A stretch of DNA of 64,000 bases from Denitratimonas tolerans (GTDB lineage Bacteria; Pseudomonadota; Gammaproteobacteria; Xanthomonadales; Xanthomonadaceae): the NCBI RefSeq assembly GCF_037203605.1, contig NZ_JBBDHC010000004.1:164124-228123 (forward strand), read 5' to 3'. The position numbers were made by a program, and so were the translations under genes. The notes beneath the pieces are model-generated. The model was not told the origin of the DNA, ran no database searches, and saw only the letters and a program-made list of their open reading frames with translations. This document shows positions 37,814-48,766 of the stretch, piece by piece; the stretch's first letter is position 1, and every line of letters begins with the position of its first letter.

Positions 37814-38640
37814 GTGCGAACCTGCCGCGCGAGCCGCTGTGCCCCGAGGAACGCGCGCTGGCCGACGCGCTGGCGCGCTTGCCCGCGGTGGAACCCGCGC
37901 CGGCGCTCGATGCGCGGGTGCTGGCGCAGGCGCGGGAGGCGCTGGAATCCAGGCCACGAACAGCGCCGCGCCGGCGTCCGTGGTGGCTCAGCGCCAGCCT
38001 GGGCACGGCGGCAGCGGCCGTGCTGGCGGCAGGCGTCGCCTGGCAGGCAGGCATTTTCGATATCGGCACCGGCAGCTCGGTGCCGGTGCCGCGCAGCCGC
38101 GCGCCCATGGCCGATACGTCGGACACCCGCGAGGCGGTGGACGTCGATCTCAAGCACCGCGCAGCGCCGAAGCCTCCGTCGCAGGACGAAGCCGAAATCG
38201 CGGCGGCGGTTCAGCCGGCGGCACCGCCCGCGCCGCCACCACCAGCACCGGCATCCGCGCCCGCCGATGTCCGCGACAATGGCGCACCGGCCACATCGTC
38301 GCCCAAGGCCACCCCGGTGATGCAGGAGCCGGCACCGCCGGCCGCACCGCCACCACCGGCCCGCGCCGAAGCCGCACGCGAACGCAGCGCGATGGCGCAG
38401 GAGGGCATTACGAGCGACGCGATCCGCGCGTCCGGGGCGCGCCTCGATCCCGACACCGGCGTCCCCCTGCCGCACTGGCGTGAAGACGCGCGACTGGAGC
38501 CCGACGCCTGGCTCGAGCGCGTGCGCGAGCGGCTGCTGCGCGGCGACCGCCCCGGTGCCGTGCAGAGCCTGCGCCAGTTCCAGCACAAGAATCCCTCGCG
38601 CAAGGTGCCGGACGATCTGGTCCGACTGCTGGCCGGATGA
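37810..38640 (+). CDS. Single-pass membrane protein, probable anti-sigma factor
   Basis: Protein of 276 residues: a cytoplasmic N-terminal helical part (1-55), one transmembrane helix (about 58-80), a Pro/Ala-rich periplasmic linker with PPPPAPAS-type stretches, and a conserved-looking C-terminal module (LPHWREDARLEP to the end). It overlaps the sigma gene by ATGA and the next gene by ATGA, the usual sigma/anti-sigma arrangement. It lacks the HxxxCxxC zinc motif of ZAS anti-sigma factors, so the mode of sigma binding would differ. The role is inferred from topology and position only. Confidence 0.75.
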   Translation: MSANLPREPLCPEERALADALARLPAVEPAPALDARVLAQAREALESRPRTAPRRRPWWLSASLGTAAAAVLAAGVAWQAGIFDIGTGSSVPVPRSRAPMADTSDTREAVDVDLKHRAAPKPPSQDEAEIAAAVQPAAPPAPPPPAPASAPADVRDNGAPATSSPKATPVMQEPAPPAAPPPPARAEAARERSAMAQEGITSDAIRASGARLDPDTGVPLPHWREDARLEPDAWLERVRERLLRGDRPGAVQSLRQFQHKNPSRKVPDDLVRLLAG

Positions 38641-39266
38641 GCCGCGTCACGCTCGCCCGGCCGGCGCGGCTGGAGCAGGACATCCGCAAGAGCCGCTTCC
38701 TCGCGCAGGCCGCACCGGTGTCCTCACCGGACGAGGCGATGGCGTTCCTGGCCCAGGTGGGCGATCCCGCCGCCACCCACAACTGCTGGGCCTGGCGCAT
38801 CGATCCGGCCTACCGCTTCTCCGACGACGGCGAACCGGCCAGCACCGCGGGCAAACCAATCCTGGCCGCCATCGAGGGTCAGGGCCTCGACGGCGTGATG
38901 GTGGTCGTCACGCGCTGGTTCGGCGGCATCAAGCTGGGCGCCGGCGGGCTGGTGCGCGCCTACGGCGGCACCGCCGCCGAGTGTCTGCGCCAGGCCGAGC
39001 GCATGACCGTGGTGGAAACCGTCATGGCCACCTTGCGCTGCGGCTTCGCCCACGCCAACACCGCGCATGCCCTGATCGCCGCACACGACGCGCGCAAGCT
39101 TGGCGAACGCTACGACGCCGACGGCCTGGAACTGGAGCTGGAGCTGCCCGAAGCCAACTTCGACGCACTAGCCGCTACACTTCGCGATGCAACGCGCGGC
39201 CAGGGCGAGCTGATCCGGCACAGCGACGGCGATACCCGTGCCGGCCCGCGACTTGCGCCTCCGTAG
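38637..39266 (+). CDS. YigZ/IMPACT family protein
   Basis: Protein of 209 residues with the UPF0029 (IMPACT) N-terminal domain, showing HNCWAWRI, FSDDGEPASTAGKPIL and VTRWFGGIKLGAGGLVRAYG, and a short C-terminal DUF1949 domain. The family fold resembles part of ribosomal protein S5/EF-G, and the eukaryotic relative IMPACT tunes translation control; the bacterial role is unsettled. The ATGA overlap with the anti-sigma gene places it in the ECF operon. The length is normal. Confidence 0.93.
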   Translation: MSRVTLARPARLEQDIRKSRFLAQAAPVSSPDEAMAFLAQVGDPAATHNCWAWRIDPAYRFSDDGEPASTAGKPILAAIEGQGLDGVMVVVTRWFGGIKLGAGGLVRAYGGTAAECLRQAERMTVVETVMATLRCGFAHANTAHALIAAHDARKLGERYDADGLELELELPEANFDALAATLRDATRGQGELIRHSDGDTRAGPRLAPP

Positions 39267-39284
39267 GCCTCCGAATCCCATCGT

Positions 39285-41051
<1,767 letters not shown>

Positions 41052-41132
41052 GGACAGGCGGCTCGACGCAGCCCGGACACCACCGGGGCCGCCGCCAGAC
41101 TGCGGGGCGATGGGCGGACAATGGCACCCGGG

Positions 41133-41609
41133 TCACTGCGCTGCGCGCAGCAGCGCGTGGTAGTGGAAGGCCCGCGTCACCTCGGCACGTATCGTGCGGC
41201 TGTCCGGGTGCAGGGGGTTGATCAATGCCACCTGTTCCTCGGGCACGATGGCTGAAGGAACCAGCAGGATCGCGGAGCGCCCCGACGCCAGCCAGTGCGA
41301 CCCAATCCGCATGCTGGCCTGACCCGCTGGAATCGCCCGCCAGGCGGCAGGCAGCGCGTCGGCCGCAAGCTCCTGCCGCGCCTTCCAAACCGGGTCTGGA
41401 ACTTCGATCACAACGACGAAGCGATTGAGCGGCAGCGCGCCGTGGAGGTGCGCCGTGGTTTCGAGCACCGCCAGCGACAGGGCGGTGGCGCAATACACCA
41501 GAGGCTCGCCGATATCGTTCCAGCGACCGGGAAATCGCGCCGCACCGTTGCCCGAAAGATCATCCGCGGGGTAATCGCGGGTTTCCGCGGCAATGCGCCA
41601 CAGCCTCAT
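41133..41609 (-). CDS. RES-domain toxin (NAD+ phosphorylase family)
   Basis: RES-family toxin of 158 residues; characterised members destroy NAD+ by phosphorolysis or hydrolysis. The conserved residues that name the family are present: Arg in the segment AARFPGRWN, Glu in LAVLETTAHLHG and Ser in LVPSAI. The ATG overlaps the stop of the upstream antitoxin gene (ATGA), the normal antitoxin-first order. The start MRLWRIAAE matches the family N-terminus; an upstream in-frame extension was rejected. Confidence 0.9.
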   Translation of the reverse strand: MRLWRIAAETRDYPADDLSGNGAARFPGRWNDIGEPLVYCATALSLAVLETTAHLHGALPLNRFVVVIEVPDPVWKARQELAADALPAAWRAIPAGQASMRIGSHWLASGRSAILLVPSAIVPEEQVALINPLHPDSRTIRAEVTRAFHYHALLRAAQ

Positions 41610-42121
41610 TGATAGGCGCCGCTGGCCATCGAGCCGAGCAGGCGCGTAACCACTTCCGCGCCCGTCGGGGTATCCAGGAGTTCTGCGGGGCGACGTCCGC
41701 CCAGGGCCGGCTGCGGCTGCTCGATCCACCGCCCCAGCCAGCGCGGGACATCCAGCCCGGCGGCATCCGGATGAGTGCTGGCGGCCGCGATCTCCTGGGC
41801 CACGCCCATAAGCCGGATCAATCCGAGCGCGGCAACTCCACCGATGCCGCCGATGCGCTCCTTCGCGGACGCCTTCTTTTCAGCGGTCGCGCGCGGCACT
41901 CCGAGGATGGCGAACAGTCGCGTCGCGGGCACATCCATGCGCCGCGCGAGATCCTTGACGAACCCCGCCTCGACGCCTTCACGCTCGATGCCGACCAGCT
42001 GAAGCGGCTCGGCGGCCGCCACTTCGCGCACGTAGGCCTCGACGCCGCGCGGCGCGCGATAGGCCAGCGCAGGCCCTTCCCGCACGCCGGAGAGCACGGA
42101 TTTCAGCGGATAGACGGCCAT
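41606..42121 (-). CDS. Xre/MbcA/ParS-type (DUF2384) antitoxin
   Basis: Antitoxin of 171 residues paired with the RES toxin. An N-terminal HTH-like region (about 55-90, with FVKDLARRMDVPATRLFAIL) precedes the C-terminal MbcA/ParS/Xre toxin-binding domain, with WLGRWIEQPQPALGGRRPAELL and a closing GAEVVTRLLGSM. GAGGT six bases before the ATG at 42121 sets the start. Proteins of this family usually repress their own operon by binding palindromes such as the ones just upstream. The short AT-rich stretch at the promoter differs from its surroundings, hinting at transfer. Confidence 0.9.
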   Translation of the reverse strand: MAVYPLKSVLSGVREGPALAYRAPRGVEAYVREVAAAEPLQLVGIEREGVEAGFVKDLARRMDVPATRLFAILGVPRATAEKKASAKERIGGIGGVAALGLIRLMGVAQEIAAASTHPDAAGLDVPRWLGRWIEQPQPALGGRRPAELLDTPTGAEVVTRLLGSMASGAYQ

Positions 42122-42131
42122 GGCGCACCTC

Positions 42132-42173
42132 ATTCGTCCATTTATAGACGAATATGAGTCTAATGATGGACGA
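42132..42173 (-). promoter_or_regulatory. Palindromic operator/promoter of the RES-Xre locus
   Basis: ATTCGTC (42132-42138) and GACGAAT (42147-42153) form a perfect 7-bp inverted repeat around CATTTATA. The minus-strand TATAAAT inside the spacer is a candidate -10. A third arm, ATGGACGA at 42166-42173, is the inverted copy of TCGTCCAT at 42134-42141. All lie within 55 bases upstream of the antitoxin start. Confidence 0.6.
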
Positions 42174-42230
42174 CCCAAAAGGCAATTCCTTCCCGCCCAT
42201 CCATCCCCGCCAGCCGCGCGGGTGGCGGAC

Positions 42231-43523
42231 TCAGGGCCGCCGGTACACCACCCCATCCTTCATCACGAAGGACACGTCCATCACCACGGAGATGTCGGCC
42301 AGCGGATCGCCCGGCACCGCCACGATATCGGCGCGCTTGCCGACCTCGATCACGCCCTGGTCGTCCACGCCCAGCACCTCGGCCGCGTGCACCGTGGCCG
42401 CCTGCAGGGCGTAGGCGGCGGGAATCCCGGCTTCGACCATGTAGATGAACTCGCGCGCGTTGTCGCCGTGCGGGCCCACGCCCATGTCGGTGCCGAAGGC
42501 GATCTTCACGCCCGCGCGCCAGGCGCGGCCCGCGGTTTCCTGGATCAGCGCGCCGATGCGCTCGGCCTTGGGCCGCACGACGGGCGGAAAGTAGCCGTCG
42601 ATCCTGGCCTTGTCGGCCACGAAGCGGCCGGCGTAAACGGTCGGCACGTACCAGGTACCGCGCTCCTTCATCGCCTTGACCACCCGATCGCTCATGTAGG
42701 TGCCGTGCTCGATGCTGGTCACCCCGCCCGTCACGGCGCGGTACATGCCCTCCTCGCCGTGCGCGTGCGCGGCGACGCGATAGCCGTAGTCCTTCGCGGT
42801 ATCGACGATCACCCTGACCTCGTCCACGGTGAACTGCGGCGCGTCGCCCGACTTGGCATAACTCAGCACGCCGCCGGTGGCGGTGATCTTGATGACGTCG
42901 CTGCCGTCCTTGTAGCGCTGGCGCACAGCCTGGCGCGCGTCGTCGGGCGAGTTGACCACGCCCTCGGTCGGCCCGGGCGGACCGATCAGGTGCGCCAGAC
43001 GGTCATTGATGCCGTTGGTCGGATCGGCATGGCCACCGGTGGTCGCGATGGACTTGCCGGCGGCGAAGATGCGCGGCCCCTTCACCAGGCCCTGACCGAT
43101 CGCATCGCGCAGATGCGGGGCCACTTCACCGCCCAGATCGCGCACGCTGGTGAAGCCGGCCAGCAGGGTCTTTTCGGCATAGCCGACCGCGCGGAAGGCG
43201 TAGTCCACCGGATCCAGGCGAAAGCCTTCCGAATAGCTCTGCGGGCTGGACTGGCTGCCCAGGTGCACGTGCAGGTCGGTCCAGCCGGGGCTGCAGGTAT
43301 GCGCGGAAAGATCGATGACCTCGGCCTCGGGCACGACGGCGCGCCCGTCGCGCACCTCGGCGATCCTGCCCTCGCGCACGACCACGGTGTGCGCGTCGAG
43401 GAGCTTGCCCGCACGCGCATCGAACAGCGCGCCGCAGTGCAGGGCCAGGGTGTCGGGCGCGGCCTGCGCCGGCAGTGCGGCCAGGCCGGCGAGGATGGCA
43501 AGGATGAGGCGGTGACGGGTCAT
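42231..43523 (-). CDS. Secreted amidohydrolase, prolidase-like
   Basis: Exported metal-dependent hydrolase of 430 residues. After a signal peptide (ending PAQA) the amidohydrolase barrel has all metal-site motifs: TDLHVHLG (HxH), the carboxylated-lysine strand VIKITATGG, VAAHAHGEEG, SIEHGTY and FGTDMG. This pattern belongs to the Xaa-Pro/Xaa-Arg dipeptidase-like amidohydrolases, so a dipeptidase role in the periplasm is likely. It follows the other two amidohydrolases on the same strand with 33 bases between them. Confidence 0.9.
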   Translation of the reverse strand: MTRHRLILAILAGLAALPAQAAPDTLALHCGALFDARAGKLLDAHTVVVREGRIAEVRDGRAVVPEAEVIDLSAHTCSPGWTDLHVHLGSQSSPQSYSEGFRLDPVDYAFRAVGYAEKTLLAGFTSVRDLGGEVAPHLRDAIGQGLVKGPRIFAAGKSIATTGGHADPTNGINDRLAHLIGPPGPTEGVVNSPDDARQAVRQRYKDGSDVIKITATGGVLSYAKSGDAPQFTVDEVRVIVDTAKDYGYRVAAHAHGEEGMYRAVTGGVTSIEHGTYMSDRVVKAMKERGTWYVPTVYAGRFVADKARIDGYFPPVVRPKAERIGALIQETAGRAWRAGVKIAFGTDMGVGPHGDNAREFIYMVEAGIPAAYALQAATVHAAEVLGVDDQGVIEVGKRADIVAVPGDPLADISVVMDVSFVMKDGVVYRRP

Positions 43524-43556
43524 GCGACGGTCCTCGAGCGAAGTCGGCAGGGAGAA

Positions 43557-44852
43557 TCAGCGACCGGGAACAGAATAGGCCCGCGGCAGCGCGCCGCGTT
43601 CGGGGTTCGGTTCCGGACGCAGGTAGCGGTCGCGCAGTTCGGTCTGGCGCGAGCGCATCGGAATCGTACGCCCGTCCATCCAGACCTGGCGCGCGGTGTG
43701 CGCGACATCCAGCGGGTCGCCGGTCCACAGCACCAGGTCCGCGCTGCGCCCCACGGCAATGGTGCCGATGCGATCCGCCACCCCGAAGGCATCCGCCGGC
43801 ACGCGGGTCAGTCCGGCCAGCGCGTCCTCCCACGACAGCCCGTGCGCCACGGCGTTGCCGGCGAGCTGACGGTTCTTGCGTGCGTTGTGCGAACCGTCAC
43901 CGGAAGGATTGAAGCCGACCGCCACGCCCGCGGCACGCAGGCGCGCGGCATTTTCCAGCGAGGCGTGGATCTGGTCGAAGTTGCCGGGCAGGCCCGACAG
44001 CGAATCCAGGAACACCGGCACCTTCGCCGCCGCCAGTGCAGGGGCCAGCTTCCAGGCCTCGGCACCGCCGCTGATGGCGATGGAGAGCCGCTGCTTCCCG
44101 GCCCAGCGCAGCAGCTGGCGGATGTCGGCGGCGCGATTCACATCGAACACGATGCGCGCACCGCCATCGATGTAGCGCTTGAGCGCCGTGCGCCCGGCCG
44201 GGGTGAGGTGCGCCATTCCCGCCGGCACGGTGCCGCGCAGTTCGGACACGAGCTGGTCGAGCAGCATCCACTGCCCGGCGCGCGACACCCCGCTGAACTC
44301 CGACGAGCCGCCGCCCAGCGTGACGAACAGCGCCTTGGGCCCGATCGGGTCCGGACTGCCGTCAAGCCGCACCACCGCGCCCTGCCCGCCGATGATCGAT
44401 CCGCCCGCGGTCGCGTTGGCCGACAGCAGGGTGAAGCCGATGCCTTCCACCCGCGCCACCGGCGCAAGGATCGAATCCGGGTTGTAGGCCAGCGTCACGT
44501 CGAACTCCGGCCGCACCACGATGTCCTTGGCCGTTGCGCCCAGGGCCAGCGCGGCATCGCGGGTGAAGGTTTCGCTGGAAACCTCTTCCAACCCGATGCC
44601 GCTGATGCCGCCGAACAGGGTCGGGGTGAGCGGCAGGCCGCCGGCATCGACGACTTCGATGCCTTCGGCCGCCAGATTCGTGCCGATGGCCGCGATCCTG
44701 CCATCGCGGACCAGAACGTCGGCCTGGGCCAGCGTGCCCTGCGCGGTGGCGGTATGCACGGTGGCATTGCGGATCAGAAGATTCTGCGCCGACGCGGTCG
44801 GCAGCAGCACGGGCAGCAGCGCCAGCACGGAAAGAATGAAGCGCGGGCTCAT
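43557..44852 (-). CDS. Secreted amidohydrolase-fold protein lacking metal ligands
   Basis: Exported protein of 431 residues with the overall amidohydrolase pattern, including the N-terminal beta sandwich (VLVRDGRIAAIG) and the C-terminal GRSADLVLWTGDPLDV. Where active enzymes have a GxxDxHxH strand, this one reads TPTLFGGISGIGLEEV, and no replacement HxH or later histidine ligand is obvious. It is therefore probably catalytically dead or uses another mechanism. It overlaps the intact paralogue upstream by ATGA, suggesting a paired complex. The signal peptide ends PTASA. Confidence 0.85.
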   Translation of the reverse strand: MSPRFILSVLALLPVLLPTASAQNLLIRNATVHTATAQGTLAQADVLVRDGRIAAIGTNLAAEGIEVVDAGGLPLTPTLFGGISGIGLEEVSSETFTRDAALALGATAKDIVVRPEFDVTLAYNPDSILAPVARVEGIGFTLLSANATAGGSIIGGQGAVVRLDGSPDPIGPKALFVTLGGGSSEFSGVSRAGQWMLLDQLVSELRGTVPAGMAHLTPAGRTALKRYIDGGARIVFDVNRAADIRQLLRWAGKQRLSIAISGGAEAWKLAPALAAAKVPVFLDSLSGLPGNFDQIHASLENAARLRAAGVAVGFNPSGDGSHNARKNRQLAGNAVAHGLSWEDALAGLTRVPADAFGVADRIGTIAVGRSADLVLWTGDPLDVAHTARQVWMDGRTIPMRSRQTELRDRYLRPEPNPERGALPRAYSVPGR

Positions 44853-46234
44853 GGCGTGCCTCCCTGCGAATCGGACTGGCCCAGGAGGAAGTCGGACACC
44901 GGCTGGCGCGAGCGGTCCTGCCGGTCGTACATCAGCGCCCCGTCGATCCAGACCTTGTCGGCCAGCGCGTAGGAGCTGAAGGGATTGCCGTTCCACAGCA
45001 CCACGTCACCCATCTTGCCGGCCTCCAGGGTGCCGGTCTGCTCCAGCACGCCGAGCGAGCGCGCCGGATTTTGCGTGAGCCAGCGGATCGCGCGCTCGGG
45101 CGCGACCTCGATGCCGGCGCGGCGGCCCGCGGCCATCGCCTTGGCCGCCTCCTGGTTGAGCCGCTGGATGCCCTCGGGCGAATCGGAATGCACGATAGCG
45201 CAGCCGTTGGTCGGGCGATCGACCATCACCAGGTTTTCCTGGATGCCGTCGAAGGCCTCCATCTTGAAACCCCACCAGTCGGCCCAGAGCGAGGCGCACA
45301 CGCCCTCGCCCGCCAGCCGATCGGCCAGCTTGTAGGCCTCCACGCCGTGGTGGATCGAGGCGATGGTGAAGCCGAACTCGCGCGCCAGATCCAGCATCAC
45401 CGCGATCTCGTCGGCGCGGTAGCAGTGGATGTGCACCTGGATTTCGCCGGCCATCGCGGCGGCCAGCGTATCGAGCTTGAGGTCACGCTTGCCCGGTTCG
45501 CTGCCGGCACGACGCCGGGCGTATTCCCGGGCCTCGATGAAGGCGGTGCGGAGGCCGGCCACGTTGCCCATGCGCGTCATCGGCCCGCCCTTCTGGCCGT
45601 AGACGCGCTTGGGATTTTCCCCGCAGGCCATCTTCAGTCCGTAGGGCGCACCGGGAAACTTCATGCCTTGCACGTCCACGCTCGGCACGTTCTTGAGCGT
45701 CACTCCGCGCCCGCCCACGAGGTTGGCCGAACCGGGAAGCAGTTGCAGGGTGGTCACTCCGCCGGCCAGCGCCGCGGCGAAACCGGGGTCCTGCGGCCAG
45801 GCCGAGTGCTCGGCCCAGACCTGCGACGTCACCGGTGCCACCATCTCGTTGCCGTCGGCGTGCGACTGCGTGCCGGGGCTGGGATACACGCCCAGGTGCG
45901 AGTGGTTGTCGATGATGCCCGGCGTCACCCACTTGCCGCTGCCATCCACGCGCAGCGCACCGGCAGGTGCCGTCAGGCCCACGCCCACGGCCGCGATGCG
46001 ACCGTCCTGCAGCAGCACGTCGGCACCATCGAGGCGTTCGCCGTTGCCGACCAGCACGGTCGCACCGGTGATCAGGACCGGCGCGGACGCGACCGGGCGG
46101 TAGGTGCTGGAATAGACCTCACCGGTCCACGGCGGCGGCTCAGGCGACGCGGGCTTCTTCCGTGCCATCGCGGACGGGGAAACAGCCAGCGCCAGCACGG
46201 CGGCGCACAGCGCGGCAATCGGGAATCGGAGCAT
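44849..46234 (-). CDS. Secreted amidohydrolase
   Basis: Exported enzyme of 461 residues. The signal peptide is followed by an Arg/Lys/Pro stretch. Metal motifs are present: PGIIDNHSHLG (HxH), IQVHIHCYRADE, SIHHGVEAYKLAD and the late HSDSPEG aspartate. The pattern resembles imidazolonepropionase-like members of the superfamily, with no firm substrate. The start at ATG 46234 gives the signal peptide directly; a GTG three codons upstream is possible. It heads the three-gene run and is coupled to the ligand-less paralogue by ATGA. Confidence 0.88.
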   Translation of the reverse strand: MLRFPIAALCAAVLALAVSPSAMARKKPASPEPPPWTGEVYSSTYRPVASAPVLITGATVLVGNGERLDGADVLLQDGRIAAVGVGLTAPAGALRVDGSGKWVTPGIIDNHSHLGVYPSPGTQSHADGNEMVAPVTSQVWAEHSAWPQDPGFAAALAGGVTTLQLLPGSANLVGGRGVTLKNVPSVDVQGMKFPGAPYGLKMACGENPKRVYGQKGGPMTRMGNVAGLRTAFIEAREYARRRAGSEPGKRDLKLDTLAAAMAGEIQVHIHCYRADEIAVMLDLAREFGFTIASIHHGVEAYKLADRLAGEGVCASLWADWWGFKMEAFDGIQENLVMVDRPTNGCAIVHSDSPEGIQRLNQEAAKAMAAGRRAGIEVAPERAIRWLTQNPARSLGVLEQTGTLEAGKMGDVVLWNGNPFSSYALADKVWIDGALMYDRQDRSRQPVSDFLLGQSDSQGGTP

Positions 46235-46348
46235 GGGATTCACGCGGGTATTTCGGGCCAGTGACCATAGCCTGAACACGCCGGGCGGCGTACAGGCCGA
46301 AAGTCACGCCGGCGCGATCCCGGTCGCAGTTGGCGCGCGCCCGTCGCG

Positions 46349-47854
46349 CTACAGGGCGCTGTCCAACGGCACCGCCTCGGTGGCGCGCAGCCGCGAGCGG
46401 TCGCGCTGGTCCTTGAAGGCGAATGCCAGCGCCACCAGGGTCACCAGGATGATCGCGCAGAATCCGGTGATGGTGGCGGCCGCCCAGGAGCTGACTTTGA
46501 GGGTCGAGAAGACGATGGCGGTGATGACCGCGATGCCCACCGAGGTGCCGATGCGCTGGCCGGTCTGCATGATCGCGCCGGAGCTGCCGGCATAGGCGAG
46601 CGGCACGTCGGCCAGGGTGAGGGTCTGGTTGGGACTGATGATGGAACCCTGCGCCAGTCCGACGAACGAAAGGCTCAGCACCAGCCACCACACGCTCAGG
46701 TACCCGGCTTCGTGCAGCGCAATGACGACGCAGCACAGGATCAGGCCGACGATGGCCAGGATCAGGCCGCCGATCACCACGCGTCGGCCGAGCCGCGCCA
46801 CGCGCTTGCCGGCCCAGTGCGCGGCATAGGCGGACAGCAGCGAGGCGGGAATGCCGAACACGCCCGATTCGAACGCGCTGCGCCCATCGCCCTTCTGCAC
46901 ATAGAGCGCCAGCAGCACCCAGATGCTGGTCATGCCGAGGAAATACAGGGTCATGATGACGGTGCCGTTGGCAAAGCTCGGGATCGAAAAGATGCCCAGG
47001 TCCACCATCGGGCTGAAACCCCTGCGCGCCCAGCGCCGCTCCCAGGCCACCCACATCACCAGCAGCAGCGCGCTCGCCGGCAGCAGCAACCAGATGTGCA
47101 GCGAATCGCGCGCTTCGACGAAGGGATACAGCACCGCCAGCACCGCCAGCCCGAGCAGCAGCGCGCCGACCGGATCGAGCGAACGCCAGCCGCCGCGCAC
47201 CGTTCCTCCCGCGCCCGCGGCGCGCCGGAACAGCGGCCGGGGAAACCAGCGCAGGCCCATTGCCAGGGTCAGGAGCCCGATGGGCAGGTTGATCAGGAAG
47301 GTCAGCCGCCAGCCCAGGTCGACCCCGGCCACCTTGATGAGGAAGCCCGCCAGCACCGGTCCGATCGCCACCGAGACGCCGACCGCGGTGCCAAGGCGGC
47401 CAAAGGCGCGCCCGCGCTCCTCGCCGTGGAAGTACTGCTGGATCATGCCCAGCGCCTGCGGGCTGAGCAGGCCCGAACCCACGCCCTGCATCAGCCGCGC
47501 AGCGTTGAGCCAGTTGGCCGAAGGCGCCAGCCCGGCCGCCGCCGAGGACAGCGTGAAGACGACCACGCCGACAAGGAAGATGCCGCCGCGTCCGAAGATG
47601 TCACCGGCGCGGCCGGCCGACACCAGCACCACGCCGAAGGTGAGCGCATAGCCGGACAGCACCCACTGGATGTCCGACAGCGAGGCATCGAGCGCGACCT
47701 GGATCGAGGGCAGCGCGACGTTGACGATGCTCACCCCGATCAGCGACATGAAGATCGCGATCAGGAGGACCGACAGGATCCGCCAGCGCACCGGATCATC
47801 GGAGACGGCCGGAAGATCCGCGCGCCGCGAGGCAGGCAGCGGGGACTGGCTCAT
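46349..47854 (-). CDS. MFS drug-efflux transporter, DHA2 (14-TM) family
   Basis: Integral membrane protein of 501 residues with about 14 predicted helices, typical of EmrB/QacA proton-driven drug exporters. The early segment IGVSIVNVALPSIQ and motif A (GRAGDIFGRGGIF) define the family. No membrane-fusion partner (EmrA) or TolC gene is adjacent, so it may act alone across the inner membrane. It follows the omega-amidase gene at a distance of 91 bases on the same strand. The substrate is unknown. Confidence 0.9.
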   Translation of the reverse strand: MSQSPLPASRRADLPAVSDDPVRWRILSVLLIAIFMSLIGVSIVNVALPSIQVALDASLSDIQWVLSGYALTFGVVLVSAGRAGDIFGRGGIFLVGVVVFTLSSAAAGLAPSANWLNAARLMQGVGSGLLSPQALGMIQQYFHGEERGRAFGRLGTAVGVSVAIGPVLAGFLIKVAGVDLGWRLTFLINLPIGLLTLAMGLRWFPRPLFRRAAGAGGTVRGGWRSLDPVGALLLGLAVLAVLYPFVEARDSLHIWLLLPASALLLVMWVAWERRWARRGFSPMVDLGIFSIPSFANGTVIMTLYFLGMTSIWVLLALYVQKGDGRSAFESGVFGIPASLLSAYAAHWAGKRVARLGRRVVIGGLILAIVGLILCCVVIALHEAGYLSVWWLVLSLSFVGLAQGSIISPNQTLTLADVPLAYAGSSGAIMQTGQRIGTSVGIAVITAIVFSTLKVSSWAAATITGFCAIILVTLVALAFAFKDQRDRSRLRATEAVPLDSAL

Positions 47855-47945
47855 GCCGCATCAAGACCAGGGCGCGGGAAGGAGGCACATTGTAGTGCCG
47901 CGGGCACCGCGGCCTTTCGGGCGAGGTTCATGCGCGCCGGACGGC

Positions 47946-48758
47946 TCAGTTCGCGTTCAAGACAAAGCGGTCCGCATCACGGAATGCCGGGAAACGCTCG
48001 CGGTGCGCGCGCAGGCCTTGCGCCGACAGGGTGACGGTGACCACCTGCGGCTGTTCGCCCAGTTCCACCAGCGGCTGGCCGAGCGGATCGAGCGCGGCGC
48101 TGTCGCCGGCGTAGTGGAAGCCGTTGCCGTCGGTACCCACGCGGTTGACGCCGACCACGCAGGCGAGGTTCTCGATCGCGCGTGCGCGCAGCAGGGTGCG
48201 CCAGGCGTAGCGCCGCGCGCTGGGCCAGTTGGCGACATAGAGCGCCAGATCGTATTCACAGCCGCCGCCCTCGGGCACGCGGTTGCGGCTCCACACCGGG
48301 AAGCGCAGGTCGTAGCAGACCAAGGGCAGCACGCGCCAGCCGCGGCAGCGGGTGATGATGCGGCTTTCGCCCTGACCGTAGCGCAGGTGCTCGTCGGCCA
48401 TGCGGAACAGGTGGCGCTTGTCGTACCAGAGCAGTCCGCCGCCGGGCTCGGCCCACAGCAGGCGGTTCCAGACGCGTCCGGCTTCCGCGATCACCATCGA
48501 GCCGGTCACCACCGCGCCCACCTCGTCGGCCAGCGCCCGCAGCCAGGCGACGCTGGCACCGTGCATGTCCTCGGCCTCGCCGATGGCCTCGTTGCCGAAG
48601 CCGCTGGTGAAGGTTTCCGGCAGCACGATCAGGTCGGTCTGACCCGCCAGCGGGCGCATCAGGCCGCCGTAGCGCGCACGATTGGCGGCGGCGTTGCGCC
48701 AGACCGTATCGGCCTGGACCAGGGAAACCCGCAGGTCGGATTCAGGGGCGAGGTTCAT
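47946..48758 (-). CDS. Omega-amidase, nitrilase superfamily
   Basis: Cytoplasmic carbon-nitrogen hydrolase of 270 residues with the catalytic triad Glu in VLPETFTSGF, Lys in YDKRHLFRM and Cys in LVCYDLRFP. It is closest in pattern to YafV/Nit2-type omega-amidases, which hydrolyse alpha-ketoglutaramate and alpha-ketosuccinamate, the products of glutamine or asparagine transamination. Directly upstream, 8 bases away, is an aminotransferase of the matching type; the two form a known metabolic pair in methionine salvage. Confidence 0.9.
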   Translation of the reverse strand: MNLAPESDLRVSLVQADTVWRNAAANRARYGGLMRPLAGQTDLIVLPETFTSGFGNEAIGEAEDMHGASVAWLRALADEVGAVVTGSMVIAEAGRVWNRLLWAEPGGGLLWYDKRHLFRMADEHLRYGQGESRIITRCRGWRVLPLVCYDLRFPVWSRNRVPEGGGCEYDLALYVANWPSARRYAWRTLLRARAIENLACVVGVNRVGTDGNGFHYAGDSAALDPLGQPLVELGEQPQVVTVTLSAQGLRAHRERFPAFRDADRFVLNAN

Positions 48759-48766
48759 TCAGTGGC

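Noticed and set aside
42120..44972. Long plus-strand frame across the amidohydrolases
   Set aside because: Antisense to two real genes with signal peptides; composition is typical of a GC-rich shadow frame.
47889..47913. GC-rich hairpin and TACAAT upstream of the MFS gene
   Set aside because: The hairpin has a 3-base loop and no T-run, and no -35 pairs with TACAAT, so neither terminator nor promoter is supported.
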